This document shows, piece after piece, positions 35,269 through 47,200 of a DNA stretch of 64,000 nt. The stretch lies in the NCBI GenBank assembly GCA_001051155.2, contig JYIP02000003.1:1984001-2048000 (forward strand). Reading direction: 5' to 3'. The stretch's first letter is position 1. The number at the start of each line of letters is the position of its first letter. Source of the DNA: Chrysoporthe austroafricana. Its lineage: Eukaryota > Ascomycota > Sordariomycetes > Diaporthales > Cryphonectriaceae. The notes beneath the pieces are model-generated. The model was not told the origin of the DNA. It ran no database searches and saw only the letters and a list, made by a program, of their open reading frames with translations. Made by a program: the position numbers and the translations under genes.

Positions 35269-38200
35269 GTTGGGGGTCCGGGAGGTGCTCTGCAGGCGGA
35301 GAGAAGAAGCAGTTGGGATGTTGTTGGCACGGAAGGAGTTTTTCCTTTTTTTTTTTCTCTCTCTTTTGAAGAGCGCGTCGCCGGCGTGGTTATTAAGTCC
35401 CACGGAAGCGCCGACTTGGGGGTTGACAAAGATCTTTTTATGGAGCCCTTGCGGCTTATGTGCAGGTTGACGGCGGAGTCAGACCTCCAGGAGGGGTGTG
35501 CTAAAATTTTGGGATCTCTCACTGAAAATTCAGCAGGGTGCATGAGTCAGGCTGGGAGGACCAGAGGACATCAGAGTTCCCGCTGGGTAGGCATATATAT
35601 AATCTGTGCACCGCACTGCTGCTGCAGCCGACAGGTCTCGGCTGTGTGTGTGTGTGCATGTGTAACCGCTCGCTTGTGGCCTGCAGGGCCAGCGAGCCAC
35701 GGCAGTCAGATCGTGTGCTGACGCTCTCCAAGGTTTGGGAGAACTCATGCACATGTCGGCCAACAGGGTGCACGCTGGGGCGTACGTTTTGGGATACTCA
35801 GTCCAACAGGCGTGGTATGTGGGGTGGGTCCCACCGGCGGCGCATCATTCGGCACATATCAGCTGGCGGGACGCCTCTCAAGTGACGGCTCGTCCCAGGG
35901 CCCGCCGCCATCTCAATCTACCCGTGCCGCCTTATTGCTGAGAAACAGGGAAGCGCCGCCGGGCAGGGCGATTGGTCGTCAGGCCATCTAGATGGCACAC
36001 GGCAGAGCCTGGTCAGAACCCAAGCCAGAGCCGTGGTCCCTGCTGGGATCGGTGTGCGATCCGCTAGCCGTGCTCGATCTTGATACGGCCGTGGCTTGTC
36101 ACCCAGAGCCAATATTTCCTTGATTTGGGAGGATCGAGGGAGCCTGACGTGGTCGCGCCAGGACAGCCCGCGATCTGTTGTGAGCGCCCAGCCTGACACG
36201 TCTCATCGCGATCGTCCGGGGAAGCAGCGGAGAAACCCTTTCCTGCGCTATGTTGTGGTCTGATGCCCGAGCTGACCTTCAGGTGGGGGATGTCATGATC
36301 TTGGGGGGCTCACCTTACGTGCCACCACGGCCCCGAGCGGTCCATCGATGCAACCTCTCTGCTGCCGGCTTATGCCCATCGACCCCTCCAGCCGTACTTT
36401 TATTTGACAGGGGTGGTGGACCATGCAGAGCACTGACCATAGCTTAAAATGGGATCTGCACCTCGAGACGGGGACAGAGATTTCGAGAAACACCGAGTAA
36501 AATTTTCCCACGACAGCAACTTGACGCACACCTTCAGCATTCTGATCAAGGAGGCCTCATAGCCTCGACCTCTGTGCAACTCGCCTGCCTCGGCATCAGG
36601 ACACGAAGTGTGGGCATGAGACGTGATAACGACTGAGCACATGAGCTCTTCCCAAGATGAGTGGGCTGCGGATGTCTCAGCAACCCCCGGCGCTCGAGAG
36701 ATAAGGTCAGTCAAGCTTGTCTTAGACACTTCCCGAGACGCACCAGCAACCCACACCGCGGCTGTCACGCGTGTTGGCTCGACGATAGCACTTGAGAGGT
36801 GAGAGCATGCAGGCTGCCGATCCGCACCCTCTCCAGCTGGGCCGCTCGCCCCCATACGAGATGCATGGCTTGCCGATTACAGCGCAGAGAATTCTCCGAA
36901 ACGGGTAAACCGAGTACCTTAACATGTCGAAATTGACACAGAATTTTGTCCTTCATGCTTGATCTGATCTCATCCCCCCCCCCCGGCTGTCTGTCTGTCT
37001 GCCTGCCTGCCTGCCTGCCTGCCCATGTCTATATCCCTGTCGCTCTTCCATAGTATCTCTCTTTTTCGATTATATTCCTTCTTCTTCTTCTTTTTTTTTA
37101 TTACCCCATCATCCTTCCAACGGTATAATCTCCACTCACACCACCGCGAATTTCAGCGGCGGTGAGGGCTTGCTGTAGTAGCAGAGGGTTCCAGGGGTCA
37201 GCCCAGTCTAGCTATGATGAGCTACAGCACTGGCGGCTGCAAACTCTCGTTGCGTCAACGGCTAGCGAATGAAGCAAAAATGCCCTTCCAGCACTCGTCA
37301 CCTCGCCCACACCTAGAATATATCGCCTTGCCACCTCCCCCCTCTCGACCTGATAGGTGTCCACGGACCGACCGGTGCGCTTAGGGTGGGTATCATGCTG
37401 GAATCAAGCGATCGTCGGGGCCCGCCATTTTTCACCTTCGCGTCGAATCACCACTCACTGCTCTCTCCTTCGGTCGACGTGCAGCAGCAGATGCCGGTAC
37501 ATAGTAGTCACCGCCCCAGGGCGGAGCTGCGAGCGGGAATAGGCCGGCCTGAGCCCTCGCGCATTTTAAGCTCGAAGCCACCGACGTCGCATCTGTGGGT
37601 AACGCCCGCCTCTAGAGGAAATGCGAACATCTCGGAACGTGTGGCCATTGCGGAGTCATTGGGCCCTTTCCAGAAGACCTGGAACCAGTCACCTGTGACT
37701 TGCCCACACCTAGACTCGCGGCTGCTACCCCTCACTTCGTGATTCTTCAGACTCGAATGACATGATCCTGGGTGTCTGTTTGGCCTGATACCCATGCCGC
37801 CCTCATCGGACAGAACTCACGCCAGAGTGACTGGCACCCATCGGAAACCTCCATTGCCCCAGTGACCACGTAAAGTGCCGCGAGAGAGCGCGTCAGGCAG
37901 CCATCTCGGCCACCCTTCCTAGCACACCTAGGTACAGTAGATCCTCCACTTGCACACCCAGACGAAGATCTGCCATTCAAATGGCCACCCGGCACGCCAT
38001 GAACCGTTGAGTCATGCACTCACGGAGTTCTCGAGCTCGCGTGTGTGGAAAGTCAGGCGCCTTCATCACTTTGAATCAGTCGACTTCAGGTTAGATCACC
38101 GGTTCTTCGACTGTGCTATGCCCTCCACAATACGAAGAGACGGCCCGTCGGGACGCGTATGTTGAGGCAATTATCACGCCCTTGCTATGGGTGTCACTGC

Positions 38201-39645
38201 TACCTCGCTAAATGCAGTGGTTTTTGCCATCAGGTCCGGGGACAGGATCACAGCCATCGTCCACCTTCCTTGGCTTCTTGCCTAAGCCGTGAGTGCTTCT
38301 GGGTCTGCATCGTGTAGCAGTGCATCACCACGTGAGATCTGTTCAATGCGCTGGATGACCAGATAGAGGTTAGGAGGGAAAATAACAGTGCATGGGCACA
38401 TCTTAATGGCTTCTTGGATGCCTTGTCCCATCTTGTCCGCACCGGCCCTTCAATAAGACTTTCGCCTGCTCAGGAGGTAGGAGGATACTTTGATGGACAT
38501 CTTGTTGGAACTATCCTCCACAGAAATGCCTTAAAGCGCAGCAGGCAGGACGTTTTAGGTAGGTTCTCTAACTTTTTCTTTTCTTTTTAACTAGAGAGAC
38601 CTCGACGAGTCACAATCCCGTCCTCTCCAACTCCTCAAATACTTCGTCAGTACCTAGGCATTGCTGGTGAGGTGAATCTTTTTCCTTCGGTTTCTATGTC
38701 ATGAAAGCCTTTGCTATGATTCCTGTCTCTGGAGCATGCGTCCTTGTGCGAGCATCTACGCAACGAGAGCTATCCGTCTAAGTCGTGTGTATGTTCTAAA
38801 TGCATGTTTATGACTTGCCCGCCGGGCTTCTATATACGTACATTTGTCTTGATTTATTCGTGTCAAATACAGCAGTTGTGGCAACATGGCCAGCGAATTG
38901 CAAGCCCTCGAACTTCCTTACGTCCAATTATGTCGTGCGGGATCCCTCTGAAGCACCAAGGTGAGGCAGGTGAGTTTGGATACTTCTCAGAAGCTTTGGC
39001 GAGCAAACGTATTTATTGCTCCGAACATACATCATCCCCTTTAGTATCCTACGTGCAGTGTAGTCGTGATCGCCTGCACCACCATCATGAATTCGTAACC
39101 CATATGAGGAAAGACTTCTAAAGCCTTGATCTTAATGCCACTCAATGACAACTTCATCACCTTATTTGACAACCTAGCTGCGTTGTTTCTTCTTCGACGG
39201 CGTAAAACCAACCACCCTATAAAAAATGGAAGAAAGAGAAAGAAAGAAAGAAACACAGGATGCTGGCCATAGAGACTTGGCAACGCTATTACACCAGAGG
39301 CATCAAAGCGAGATACCACGTCCTCATTTGGTGATTAATCTAGAAGGATGACCGACCCCTCCCAACTTACCTCTAGGACTAGGTTGATGCATGGAATTAT
39401 TGCGTCAAGCATTAGCCGGTTTGCCTTGCTAGGGCTCCATGATTATAAATGGTCACATAATGCATGCCGAAGCAAGTCATCGTACAATCTTGTCACTCTG
39501 GATCCCTATTTACCTACTCCAATATGAGAATGATGCCTTGATATAGGGTCTAGCTTGTACATTTGCTATGTTTTGGCAACGCTGATAGCACAAATGACTT
39601 CTGATCTACACCCCTCTTCGACCTGTGCATAGCGCGGAGGCACAC
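35269..39645. other. intergenic, no gene seen; several simple repeats
   Basis: This contains pyrimidine-rich tracts (about 35340-35370 and 36960-37110), a GT repeat (35643-35656) and a GAAA repeat (about 39236-39258). Short open frames exist but none shows a recognisable domain or a clear splice chain. The long CT-rich tract near 37050-37110 on the plus strand looks like a fungal promoter or 5' UTR, but the frame after it (37386-37742) is not convincing. The part next to 39645 is the 3' side of the SET gene. Confidence 0.4.
36974..37022. repeat. C11 run plus (CTGT)3(CTGC)6 microsatellite
   Basis: Eleven C (36974-36984), then GG, then three CTGT and six CTGC units (36987-37022). This is a compound tetranucleotide repeat beside a pyrimidine-rich tract. 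Confidence 0.85.
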
Positions 39646-40899
39646 TCATCTCGTGGGCGTTTTCCTGCGCATCCACGAAGAATGTCTCTTGGGGTCTCTC
39701 TTAAGCTCCTCCATGGCCTTGATATCAGGCGTGCCGTCCCCCTTCTCGATCTTCAGCGCTTCGATCGCTTGCTCCGCGTACAGCGCCGCCTGCTTGTCGT
39801 ACCCCAGCATGTTGAAGTTCAATGCGGCAAGCTCATACGCACCCGACAGGCAGCAGTACAGCCTCTCGTTCTCATAGAGGCCGAGCAGGTACGTGATCAG
39901 GCCCGTCGAGGCTTCCATGCTGCTAGGATCCTCCAGCTTCGCCTCTATCCACTTGATCTCATGCAGCCTAGTCTCCGAGTCAGCAACCTCCTGCTCGGAC
40001 GCGCTGCACTGGCTGCATCCGCAGCCCGAACCCCAAGCTGTCTCCGCGCTGTGGTGCCTCTCCTCGTGTGACGCGAATGGGTCCAGGTAAGACAGCGTGA
40101 TCTCTTTCCCGGGCCTGATGGTCGTCACGGCGGTGGTGATATGCATGAGTGTCGTTGGGTCAATGTAGAACGCCGCGTTGGGCCGACAGTCGTGCTTCAG
40201 CCTGGACGCTTCGGGGAAAGAAGCATAGTGGCGGCCGTGCTCCTCATCACCACCCAGATTCACCTGGAAGGCGTTGGCGGTGAGGATGGCAGCGACGCGA
40301 TGCTGCTCGGGGATGTGGGCCATCTGACCCATGAGCAGCTCAGCCGTGGCAGCAGGCAGGGCGTTGACGGCTGTTGCGAGGAGGGTGTACTGCTTGGACT
40401 GCGGCAGGTCGTCCCTGAAGGCGCGGTGGACTAGGAGTACGGGTGTGTGCGCCATGATGGGGTCGCCTCGTTTCAGCGTCGAGTCGGCGATGAGACCGCC
40501 GGTTTCCCCCCCAACCTGGGCGGCGTGAAAGGGCAGGAAGTCCATGTCTTCGTTGAAGGAGACGTCGTACTCCTGCAGGAGATCTCCAACTGCCTTCACC
40601 CTGAGGTAGTTCTCGTGGGTGGTGATCAGCGCGATGCCCCGCCCCCCTGCGAAGGCCCTGTTGGCGTAGAGGCAATAGTCGCCCTCGCACTCGTCTCCGC
40701 CTCCCCAGTCATATCGACCGGCGAGTTTGTTGACGATCTCGGTGAGGTTCTGCTGCCTCAACACGGGGCAGACGGGGTCCGGAGGGGTCAGGCTCCACCA
40801 GCAGACAGCTGAGTCATCGAAGGCGACCTGCTCGTGGATGAGAGCATTCACGGGGAGATATGCCCCTATGAAGAGGCAGATGGTTCGTTTTAGCCACAT
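39646..40899 (-). CDS. SET-domain protein with N-terminal signal peptide
   Basis: A 417-residue single-exon frame. Residues 1-19 (MWLKRTICLFIGAYLPVNA) look like a cleavable signal peptide, so the protein probably enters the secretory pathway, which is unusual for a SET protein. The SET core runs from about residue 135 (GLIADSTLKRGDPIMAHTP) to 275. It includes SRLKHDCRPNAAF (232-244), the counterpart of the R-x-N-H-x-C-x-P-N signature, and EITLSYLDPF (266-275). A post-SET-like cysteine motif GCGCSQC follows (292-298). SET domains transfer methyl groups from AdoMet to lysine. Here the Asn before His236 is Lys, which could weaken cofactor binding. The C-terminal 110 residues are helical, TPR-like, ending KAMEELKRDPKRHSSWMRR. 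The start is the only good one before the signal sequence. Confidence 0.8.
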   Translation of the reverse strand: MWLKRTICLFIGAYLPVNALIHEQVAFDDSAVCWWSLTPPDPVCPVLRQQNLTEIVNKLAGRYDWGGGDECEGDYCLYANRAFAGGRGIALITTHENYLRVKAVGDLLQEYDVSFNEDMDFLPFHAAQVGGETGGLIADSTLKRGDPIMAHTPVLLVHRAFRDDLPQSKQYTLLATAVNALPAATAELLMGQMAHIPEQHRVAAILTANAFQVNLGGDEEHGRHYASFPEASRLKHDCRPNAAFYIDPTTLMHITTAVTTIRPGKEITLSYLDPFASHEERHHSAETAWGSGCGCSQCSASEQEVADSETRLHEIKWIEAKLEDPSSMEASTGLITYLLGLYENERLYCCLSGAYELAALNFNMLGYDKQAALYAEQAIEALKIEKGDGTPDIKAMEELKRDPKRHSSWMRRKTPTR

Positions 40900-41880
40900 G
40901 CTTCATGGGTGATGTCTGTCGATAGACGCCAGGTCCAGCTCGAAGGAGGCTGGAGGTGAGGTTGGGGTTGAGGCCACGGTCGATGTTTCATCGTGTCAAC
41001 ATGCCTGCTTGGCACGTCCCTTTTGGACGGCCGCAGCTCTGCCTCTGCATACCTCTACCGACAGGTTGGAAATCATCTTGTATTGGGTCTAGCACGAGCA
41101 TGCTCAGGATGATGAGAAAATATTCACAAAATGCTTCGAGGATACCTCTAAGCTTAGAGATTTCTCGACCACAGTATAGGATTAAGTATGCCTTGCGCCA
41201 GGAAACACTGCAGACATGACGTCAAGTTTAGCATTTAATTACCCCTTGATACGAGCAAGTACAAGGCACAGGGGACAATGCAGACTTGAGGCAATAGCCC
41301 CAAATCCAGAAGAGCCACAGCGCATTCGAATTACAGTGTACAGGCATACATACTCAGATACTTCACCAAGACATGGTCTGATGTGGTCTGTCATTTTAAA
41401 TGCTATACGCTTTTCTGCAACCGTGATCTCATGTCTCATGTATCCGGGGAAAACAGATGACACGATGGATCGACAAGCATCATTTGGAAGCATTGCAGTA
41501 AGCTTATAAACTTTTGGCACGTAATTCTGGATCCGAGAGTGCCGTTGCGAGGCACCTCGCAGGCAACCGACCCCTGCGGTTGTGGCGGTGAACCGAGGCT
41601 GTGCTTTGAAGGGATCATCACTTTAACTTCAACCACCTACAACCAGCGTATCGCTTGGACGCTGTTTTGTCTCCTCCAACGTCAGCACTACTGACATGCG
41701 CGGTGTATAGTACTGTTACCCTCTCTCACCACAGGGGTCTTCCGTGGTCTTTCACCGGCCATGTGGGTGGTCTTATGTCTCCTGCGGATGCCGCATGGAT
41801 CCCAGCTGTACGGAGAACGCTGTCAAAAGAAACGTACACCCCCTGTCAGCAAGGGTTATATTTTCTACTACCAATTTAGT
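40900..41880. other. intergenic upstream of the SET gene, no gene seen
   Basis: It holds the presumed promoter of the SET gene (its 5' side is at 40900) and then sequence of falling GC content up to the edge of the AT block. A few short frames occur without recognisable features. Confidence 0.4.
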
Positions 41881-42301
41881 ATAATCCCTATTATAGCGCT
41901 CGCTTACTGATTATGCATACAAAAGGGGTCGCTTACTAGATAGTAAAGAGCAAATATTGTAATGTTAAGAGCTTTGGTATTAAAGTCTTTTATAAGCATA
42001 TATGTTGGCTGGGCTTAACTACGTACGTAGTGAATCGGTTTCGATTTGCAGTCTGTTGTTGTCTCTCTAGAAGGAAGGAGGGAAAGAAAGCCGTGAGCAA
42101 TAGCCAGAGCGTAGAAATGGCTTTGGCCCTGGCGCACGGGCCATATCCTGGCCCGTGCCTATATGCTAGAGTGAACAGCTTTAGCTGTCCCATACTGGCT
42201 ATCCCACAATATATATATAAATAATAAGCTCTATAATAATATATATATATATATAAAGCTCGAATAATTGAAAAAAGAAAAGTTAATAAATAAATAATAT
42301 T
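41881..42301. other. GC-to-AT transition with a hairpin
   Basis: Composition changes here from the gene island to the transposon block. It includes a (TA)n run near 42238-42256. A perfect 9-bp inverted repeat GCACGGGCC/GGCCCGTGC with a 7-nt loop lies at 42134-42158. A palindrome CTACGTACGTAG lies near 42020. No gene was seen. Confidence 0.4.
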
Positions 42302-42735
42302 TGTTATAGGCCCGATCCTATAAGCTCGTGCCGGATAAGTATAGGACGACCGGCAAGGGCCTATACTTAAAGCCGACCTTCGGAAGCAGTAAGGGCCTAT
42401 CTTGCGCATATTAGCAGCCAGACTATGGGAGACTAGCTACCTTTCCTTCTTCCTTTCCGTACTGCAATTCATACTACCAATCAGGCACTTATTTGCAGTC
42501 GTACAGTAAGTCAGACTTTCATATTGAATTGCAATCTTCAATATTATATTGAATATTAGATAAACGATACTAATACTAATTAAACGACGGACTTTACTAT
42601 TCCGAGAACGGAATAGAAATACCCCGGGGCTGAAAGGGAATAGGCTGCAGCCAATATAGCAAGAGAAAACGATAGCTATATGCAATAGGAAATGCTGCAA
42701 AGCTATATATTACCTTTTCAGGCAGCCTTTATAAC
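42302..42735 (+). repeat. probable 5' LTR of element E1
   Basis: It starts TGTTATAGGCCC and ends CCTTTATAAC just before a gag-like region, giving the TGTTATA...TATAAC inverted ends typical of LTRs. Only one copy lies in the window, so the borders are inferred. It is unlike the D1 and A/B LTRs. Confidence 0.45.
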
Positions 42736-42779
42736 GGGGCCGATATAAAGCTAGCCTAATATAGATTTTGCAGCTATAT

Positions 42780-43877
42780 TAGCCGTTATGCAATAGCGAA
42801 TATTAGAATTGAAACGCTTATTAGCGGAACGAATAAAAAAGCTAATTATGCGAAAGCATTTAAGTCTTTTCTCGGTTTTTATCGGGAACCGATATACATT
42901 TTATATATGAAAAGCTATAACGGAATATATCCTTAAAGCCGATATAGCTTTTATTAGTTTTTAATAGAATGCTTTTATATTAATTTGGAAATCGTTATCA
43001 GAAGAAATCCAGGGGATTATTAGCGCTTATTATAAAGAAAAGGGCTTTTAGGGCGCTTATTCATTAGAAGATTTTATTGCTTATTTGGAAAAATATTATA
43101 GCGATCCTTATTGCCGAGAAAGGGCTTTAATAGAACTGGAAGCCTTCCGGATAAGAAACGAAAAAACTTTTACGTCTTTTATTATCCGGTTCGAAATACT
43201 TTTAGCTTAAAGCGGAAACCTTTACTAATTAGGAAAAGTTATTATAAATATTTTTCGGAATAAGTTTTTGTTACGGATTCGGGAAAAGGCTATTATAGCT
43301 CGAATAAGCTGCATTTCGTACCTTAATACAGTAAACGGCTATTACGAAATTGTGCAAGAATTCGAAATTTGGAATATAGAATAATATTTATAATGCTAGC
43401 ATATATTACGATTAATTTCAATTAACCCGGGATTGAAAGCGGCTTAAAGCAAGAATATAAAAATAATAGATATTATTATAACTTCTACTTTAATAAGCCG
43501 GAATAAATATTAGAGAAAGAATATTGAATTTAATAAGCGGGATTAATGCAGTATATATTCGGGCCCGGTTTAAAACAAGCCGATAGAAATACCGTTATAA
43601 AAGTCCGGCTTACTTTTATAATGCTAAGCATATTGGGCATTCGATTCGGTTAAAGCAGAAAAAAAGGCAAAGAATATATATTTGCAATGCGGTTTGCAAT
43701 TATATTTTGTCGAAAATTATTCTTTAATATTAGCTATTCGCTCTATTACAGTCCGCTAATTAGAAATAAATAAAAGAGTAATAGAAAACGAAATAGTCGA
43801 TATAAGGGCGGGAAAAGAGTAATTCCTATACAAAATTTCGTATAGAAAAAGGAAACTTTAATTTTGCAAAAGCAATT
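42780..43877 (+). pseudogene. E1 gag, degraded and cut by A1
   Basis: The plus-strand frame reads WKSLSEEIQGIISAYYKEKG, AYSLEDFIAYLEKYYSD, then CRERALIELEAFRIRNEKTF and TSFIIRFEILLA. This is the retrotransposon-gag type of helical domain, with a few stops. A nucleocapsid region is suggested near 43470-43700. The frame ends where the A1 LTR begins at 43878. The rest of E1 must lie beyond the nested A1/A2/A3/B2 block, outside the window. Confidence 0.6.
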
Positions 43878-44336
43878 TGTTATAACCCAATAAAGGACCA
43901 GACTGCATGGTAAGGAAAAGGAGTTTGATAAGACGCCCCGCTATTAGCCTTCCTTATAAAACCTCTATAACCGCTTACGTAACCCAGGGTTAGGGTTATA
44001 AAGGAAACGGGATTTAGGGATTTGTTATAAATCCGGCAAATTTAGAATTTGGGAATTTGCTTTAGATTTAGCAAACCTTATAAATCTAACGAATAAAAAG
44101 CTAAATATATAAGGAAAGAATATTTACTAGTTAAATCCTTATAGCTTTTTAATTATAAATCTAAGTATTACTTAAACCCTATTATACATTCAAATAATAG
44201 CCTTATAAGCCTATAAATATTGCGAATATTAATTAAATAAGTTTCCGGTATTCAAGATTATATTTAATACCGCTTTTGCTAATATAAACCTTTTAACTTT
44301 ACAATTTATCCTAAGATTGCTATAGCGTTTATAATA
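43878..44336 (+). repeat. 5' LTR of A1
   Basis: It starts TGTTATAACCC and ends GCGTTTATAATA (formerly ...ATAACA). TTACGTAA lies at 43975-43982, followed by AGGGTTAGGGTTA at 43986-43998. Confidence 0.8.
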
Positions 44337-45742
44337 TTTTTACGACTTTTATTTAAGAACGGTTTAGTATATACTTTTTAAGCAATATTAGAAATACGAT
44401 AGCGCTCTAAATCCCGTTTTTTTCTAATAACCAAGCTTTTTAGGAAAAAGCCTTAATTATCCTTACTAACAAGTAATTCCAGTAATAAAATATAGCCTTA
44501 TACTAGTAGCTTAAGAAAGTTAAAAACGAGGTTTTCCGCTTTAATACTTTCTAATAAGCTAAAGCTTTCAAGCTTAACAAATCTAAGCTTTATAAAAGCA
44601 TTCGAAAAGATTTCCAGGCTTTCTTAACTTAATTCAAGGCTTATTTCAAATACTATAGCATTTAATTCAGGATTATTTACGATAAAATCGATTTCGCGGG
44701 AAGCCGTTTTGAAAGAACGGCTTTTCAATAGTAAAAACCAACTTTCCGTAATTATTTGGATAATAACGAAGATTTCCGTTCTGAAAATACTAAACGCATT
44801 TTCTAACGCTATGCTAATTTTGAATTAGCCTTTATTAAAACTTTTGGGAACTTAAATAAAAAACGCATTGCAATATAGCAATTGGAAGCATTTCGATAAA
44901 CTGGCTTAATTGCGAATTATATAGCTAAATTCAGATAAATTATTGCTTATTTCGATTACGAAAACGAACTTTTTATGGATGTTTATTATGCGAGATTTAA
45001 AGAAAAAGTTAAAGACGAATTTTATAAGGAAAACTAATTTGAAAAATTTAGCGAATTTATTAATAAAGCAGTCCGTATCGATAATTGATTTTATAAGCGG
45101 TGCTAGTAACGATAGAAGAATTATAATAGCATTCCGAAATACTAATTTAATTTAAAAAAGCGCAAATTTTAATAGAAAACCCGGAATAATATAGCGTATT
45201 TAAATACGATATATATTAAACTTATAGAATTAAATATTTTAATACGAAAATAATATAGGGGAATTATTTGTTATAATTGCAGCAAGAAAGGCTATATTAT
45301 ATGCAATTGCTATTAGGAAAAGAAAAAACGAGATTGGAAACTAGTTTTGGAAAGATAAGTTAATATCGCTTAACGATAAAAACTTAATTAGCTAAATAAT
45401 AATATTTTACCGAAATAAGCAGCAAACTTTGATTATAGCAATATAAGCTAGATAGCTTGCTATTAAGACTATTGCTTATTGCATTTCTTAGAAAAAAAAA
45501 TTTAAGATAGTTTTTACGCAAATTTAAAAAATAAAAGCAATTTGCTATAAGAAAAAAAAGCTTTATTTACGACGCGGCTATAAATAGCAATAATTCCGAT
45601 TATTTAAATAACCCTTTGAATGCTAAAGAAGAAAACTTAAAAAAGTTTCCTTTAAATTATTATTTCGATCGATAATAAAACGCAATAATAGAAAACGAAA
45701 TAAGTATTTAATAAATAAGCATATTTACGCCCAATGCTATAT
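43878..45742 (+). mobile_element. Ty3/gypsy A1, left part (5' LTR, gag, start of protease)
   Basis: The 5' LTR is 43878-44336. Gag (about 44400-45330) shows EAFR-GLIANYIAKF-type sequence. A CCHC-like knuckle (NCSKKGYIICNCY) lies near 45275-45315. The element is interrupted at 45742 by A2 and continues at 53058. Stops are frequent. The A1 5' flank is E1 gag. Confidence 0.75.
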
Positions 45743-46193
45743 TATTATAACCCAATGTGGGAACGGCCCGCTACCGCATTAAAAGATAGGGAAAAGCTAA
45801 TAAGCTAGCTTATATAATAACTTTACTAAGAAGCATTTACAAAGATTACGTAATCCAGGGTTAAGGGTTAAACCGATAGAATTATTATCGGTCCCGATAG
45901 TTTTATATAGACCGATAGTATTGATAATAGTCCTATCGATCCAGAACTGGAAAGCTGGATATATATAAAGACGGAATATCCGTTAAATAAATTAGTATAG
46001 CTCTTTAATCAAGAATTTAAATATTATTTGGACTTTACTTTATATTCTAATAATAACTATATTGGCTTATAAATATTTTAAATATTTATTAAATAAGTTT
46101 CTAATATTCAAAGCTATATTTAATACCGTTTTTGCTAGCATAAACCCTTTTAACTTTACAGTTTATCTTAAGATTGCTATAGCATTTATAATA
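45743..46193 (+). repeat. 5' LTR of A2 (451 bp)
   Basis: It starts TATTATAACCC (formerly TGTTATAACCC). TTACGTAA is at 45846-45853 and AGGGTTAAGGGTTA at 45857-45870. It pairs with 52607-53057. Confidence 0.85.
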
Positions 46194-46249
46194 TTTTCTC
46201 GATTCTTATTTAAAAACGGTTTAGTATATACCCTTTAAGCAATACTGGA

Positions 46250-47200
46250 AATACGATAGCATTTCAAACCCTGTCCTCTTTTAGCAATTAAGCTTTTTAG
46301 GAAAAAGCCTTAACTATCCTTATTAACGAATAGCTTTAGCAGCAAAATATAGCTCTATACTAATAGCTTGAAGAAATTAAGAATAAAGTTTTCCGCTTTA
46401 ATGCTTTCTAATAAGCCAAGGCTTTTAAGCTTAATAAGCTTAAGCCTTATAAAGGTATTCGAAAAGATTTCTAAGCCTTTTTGACTCAATTCAAAACTTA
46501 TTTCAAACATTATAGCGCTTAATTCAAGACTATTTACAATAAGATCGATTTCGTAAAAAGCCGCTTTGAAAGGACGGCTTTTCAGTAATAGAAGCTAACC
46601 TTCCGTAATTATCTGAATAATAACGAAAACTTCCGTTCCGAAAATATTAAGCGCATTTTTCAACGCTATACTAATTTTAAATTAGCTTTTATTAAGATTT
46701 TTGGAAATCCGGATAAGAAATGTATTATAATATAGCAATTAGAAGCATTTCGATAGACTGGCTTAATTGCAAATTATACGGCTAAGTTCAAGCAGATTAT
46801 TGCTTATTTTAATTACGAAAACGAACTTTTTATAAATGCTTATTATGCGAGATTTAAGGAAGAAATCAAAAACGAACTTTATAAAGAAAACCGACCCGAG
46901 GAATTTAGCGAGTTTATTAATAAAGCAGTCCGTATCGACAATCGATTTTATAAATAGCGCTAGTAACGGCAGAAAAATTATAATAGCGTTCCGAAATACT
47001 AATTTAATTTAAAGAAACGTAAATTCTAATAGAAAACTCGGAATAATATAGCTTATTTAAATATAATATATACTGGATTTATAGAATTAAATGCTTTTAT
47101 ATAAAAATAATGCAAAGGAATTTACTTATTATAATTGTAGTAAGAAAGGCTATATCGTACGCAATTGCTATTAAGAAAAGAAAAAACGAGATTGGAAATT
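46250..47200 (+). pseudogene. A2 gag with CCHC knuckle, degraded
   Basis: The plus strand reads LEAFRQTGLIANYTAKFKQI near 46740-46800 and ELYKENRPEEFSEFINKAV near 46875-46930, the same capsid segment as in B1. A zinc knuckle of the form C-x2-K-K-G-Y-I-V-R-N-C follows near 47135-47170; the usual first His is Tyr. Gag packages the element RNA. Stops are scattered through the frame. Confidence 0.7.

Noticed and set aside
39041..39319. minus-strand frame with a transmembrane-like stretch
   Set aside because: The hydrophobic stretch is encoded largely by a GAAA simple repeat; likely part of the noncoding region next to the SET gene.
41990..42409. 139-codon minus-strand frame
   Set aside because: Tyr/Ile-rich run from a TA repeat and the edge of an LTR; no protein character.
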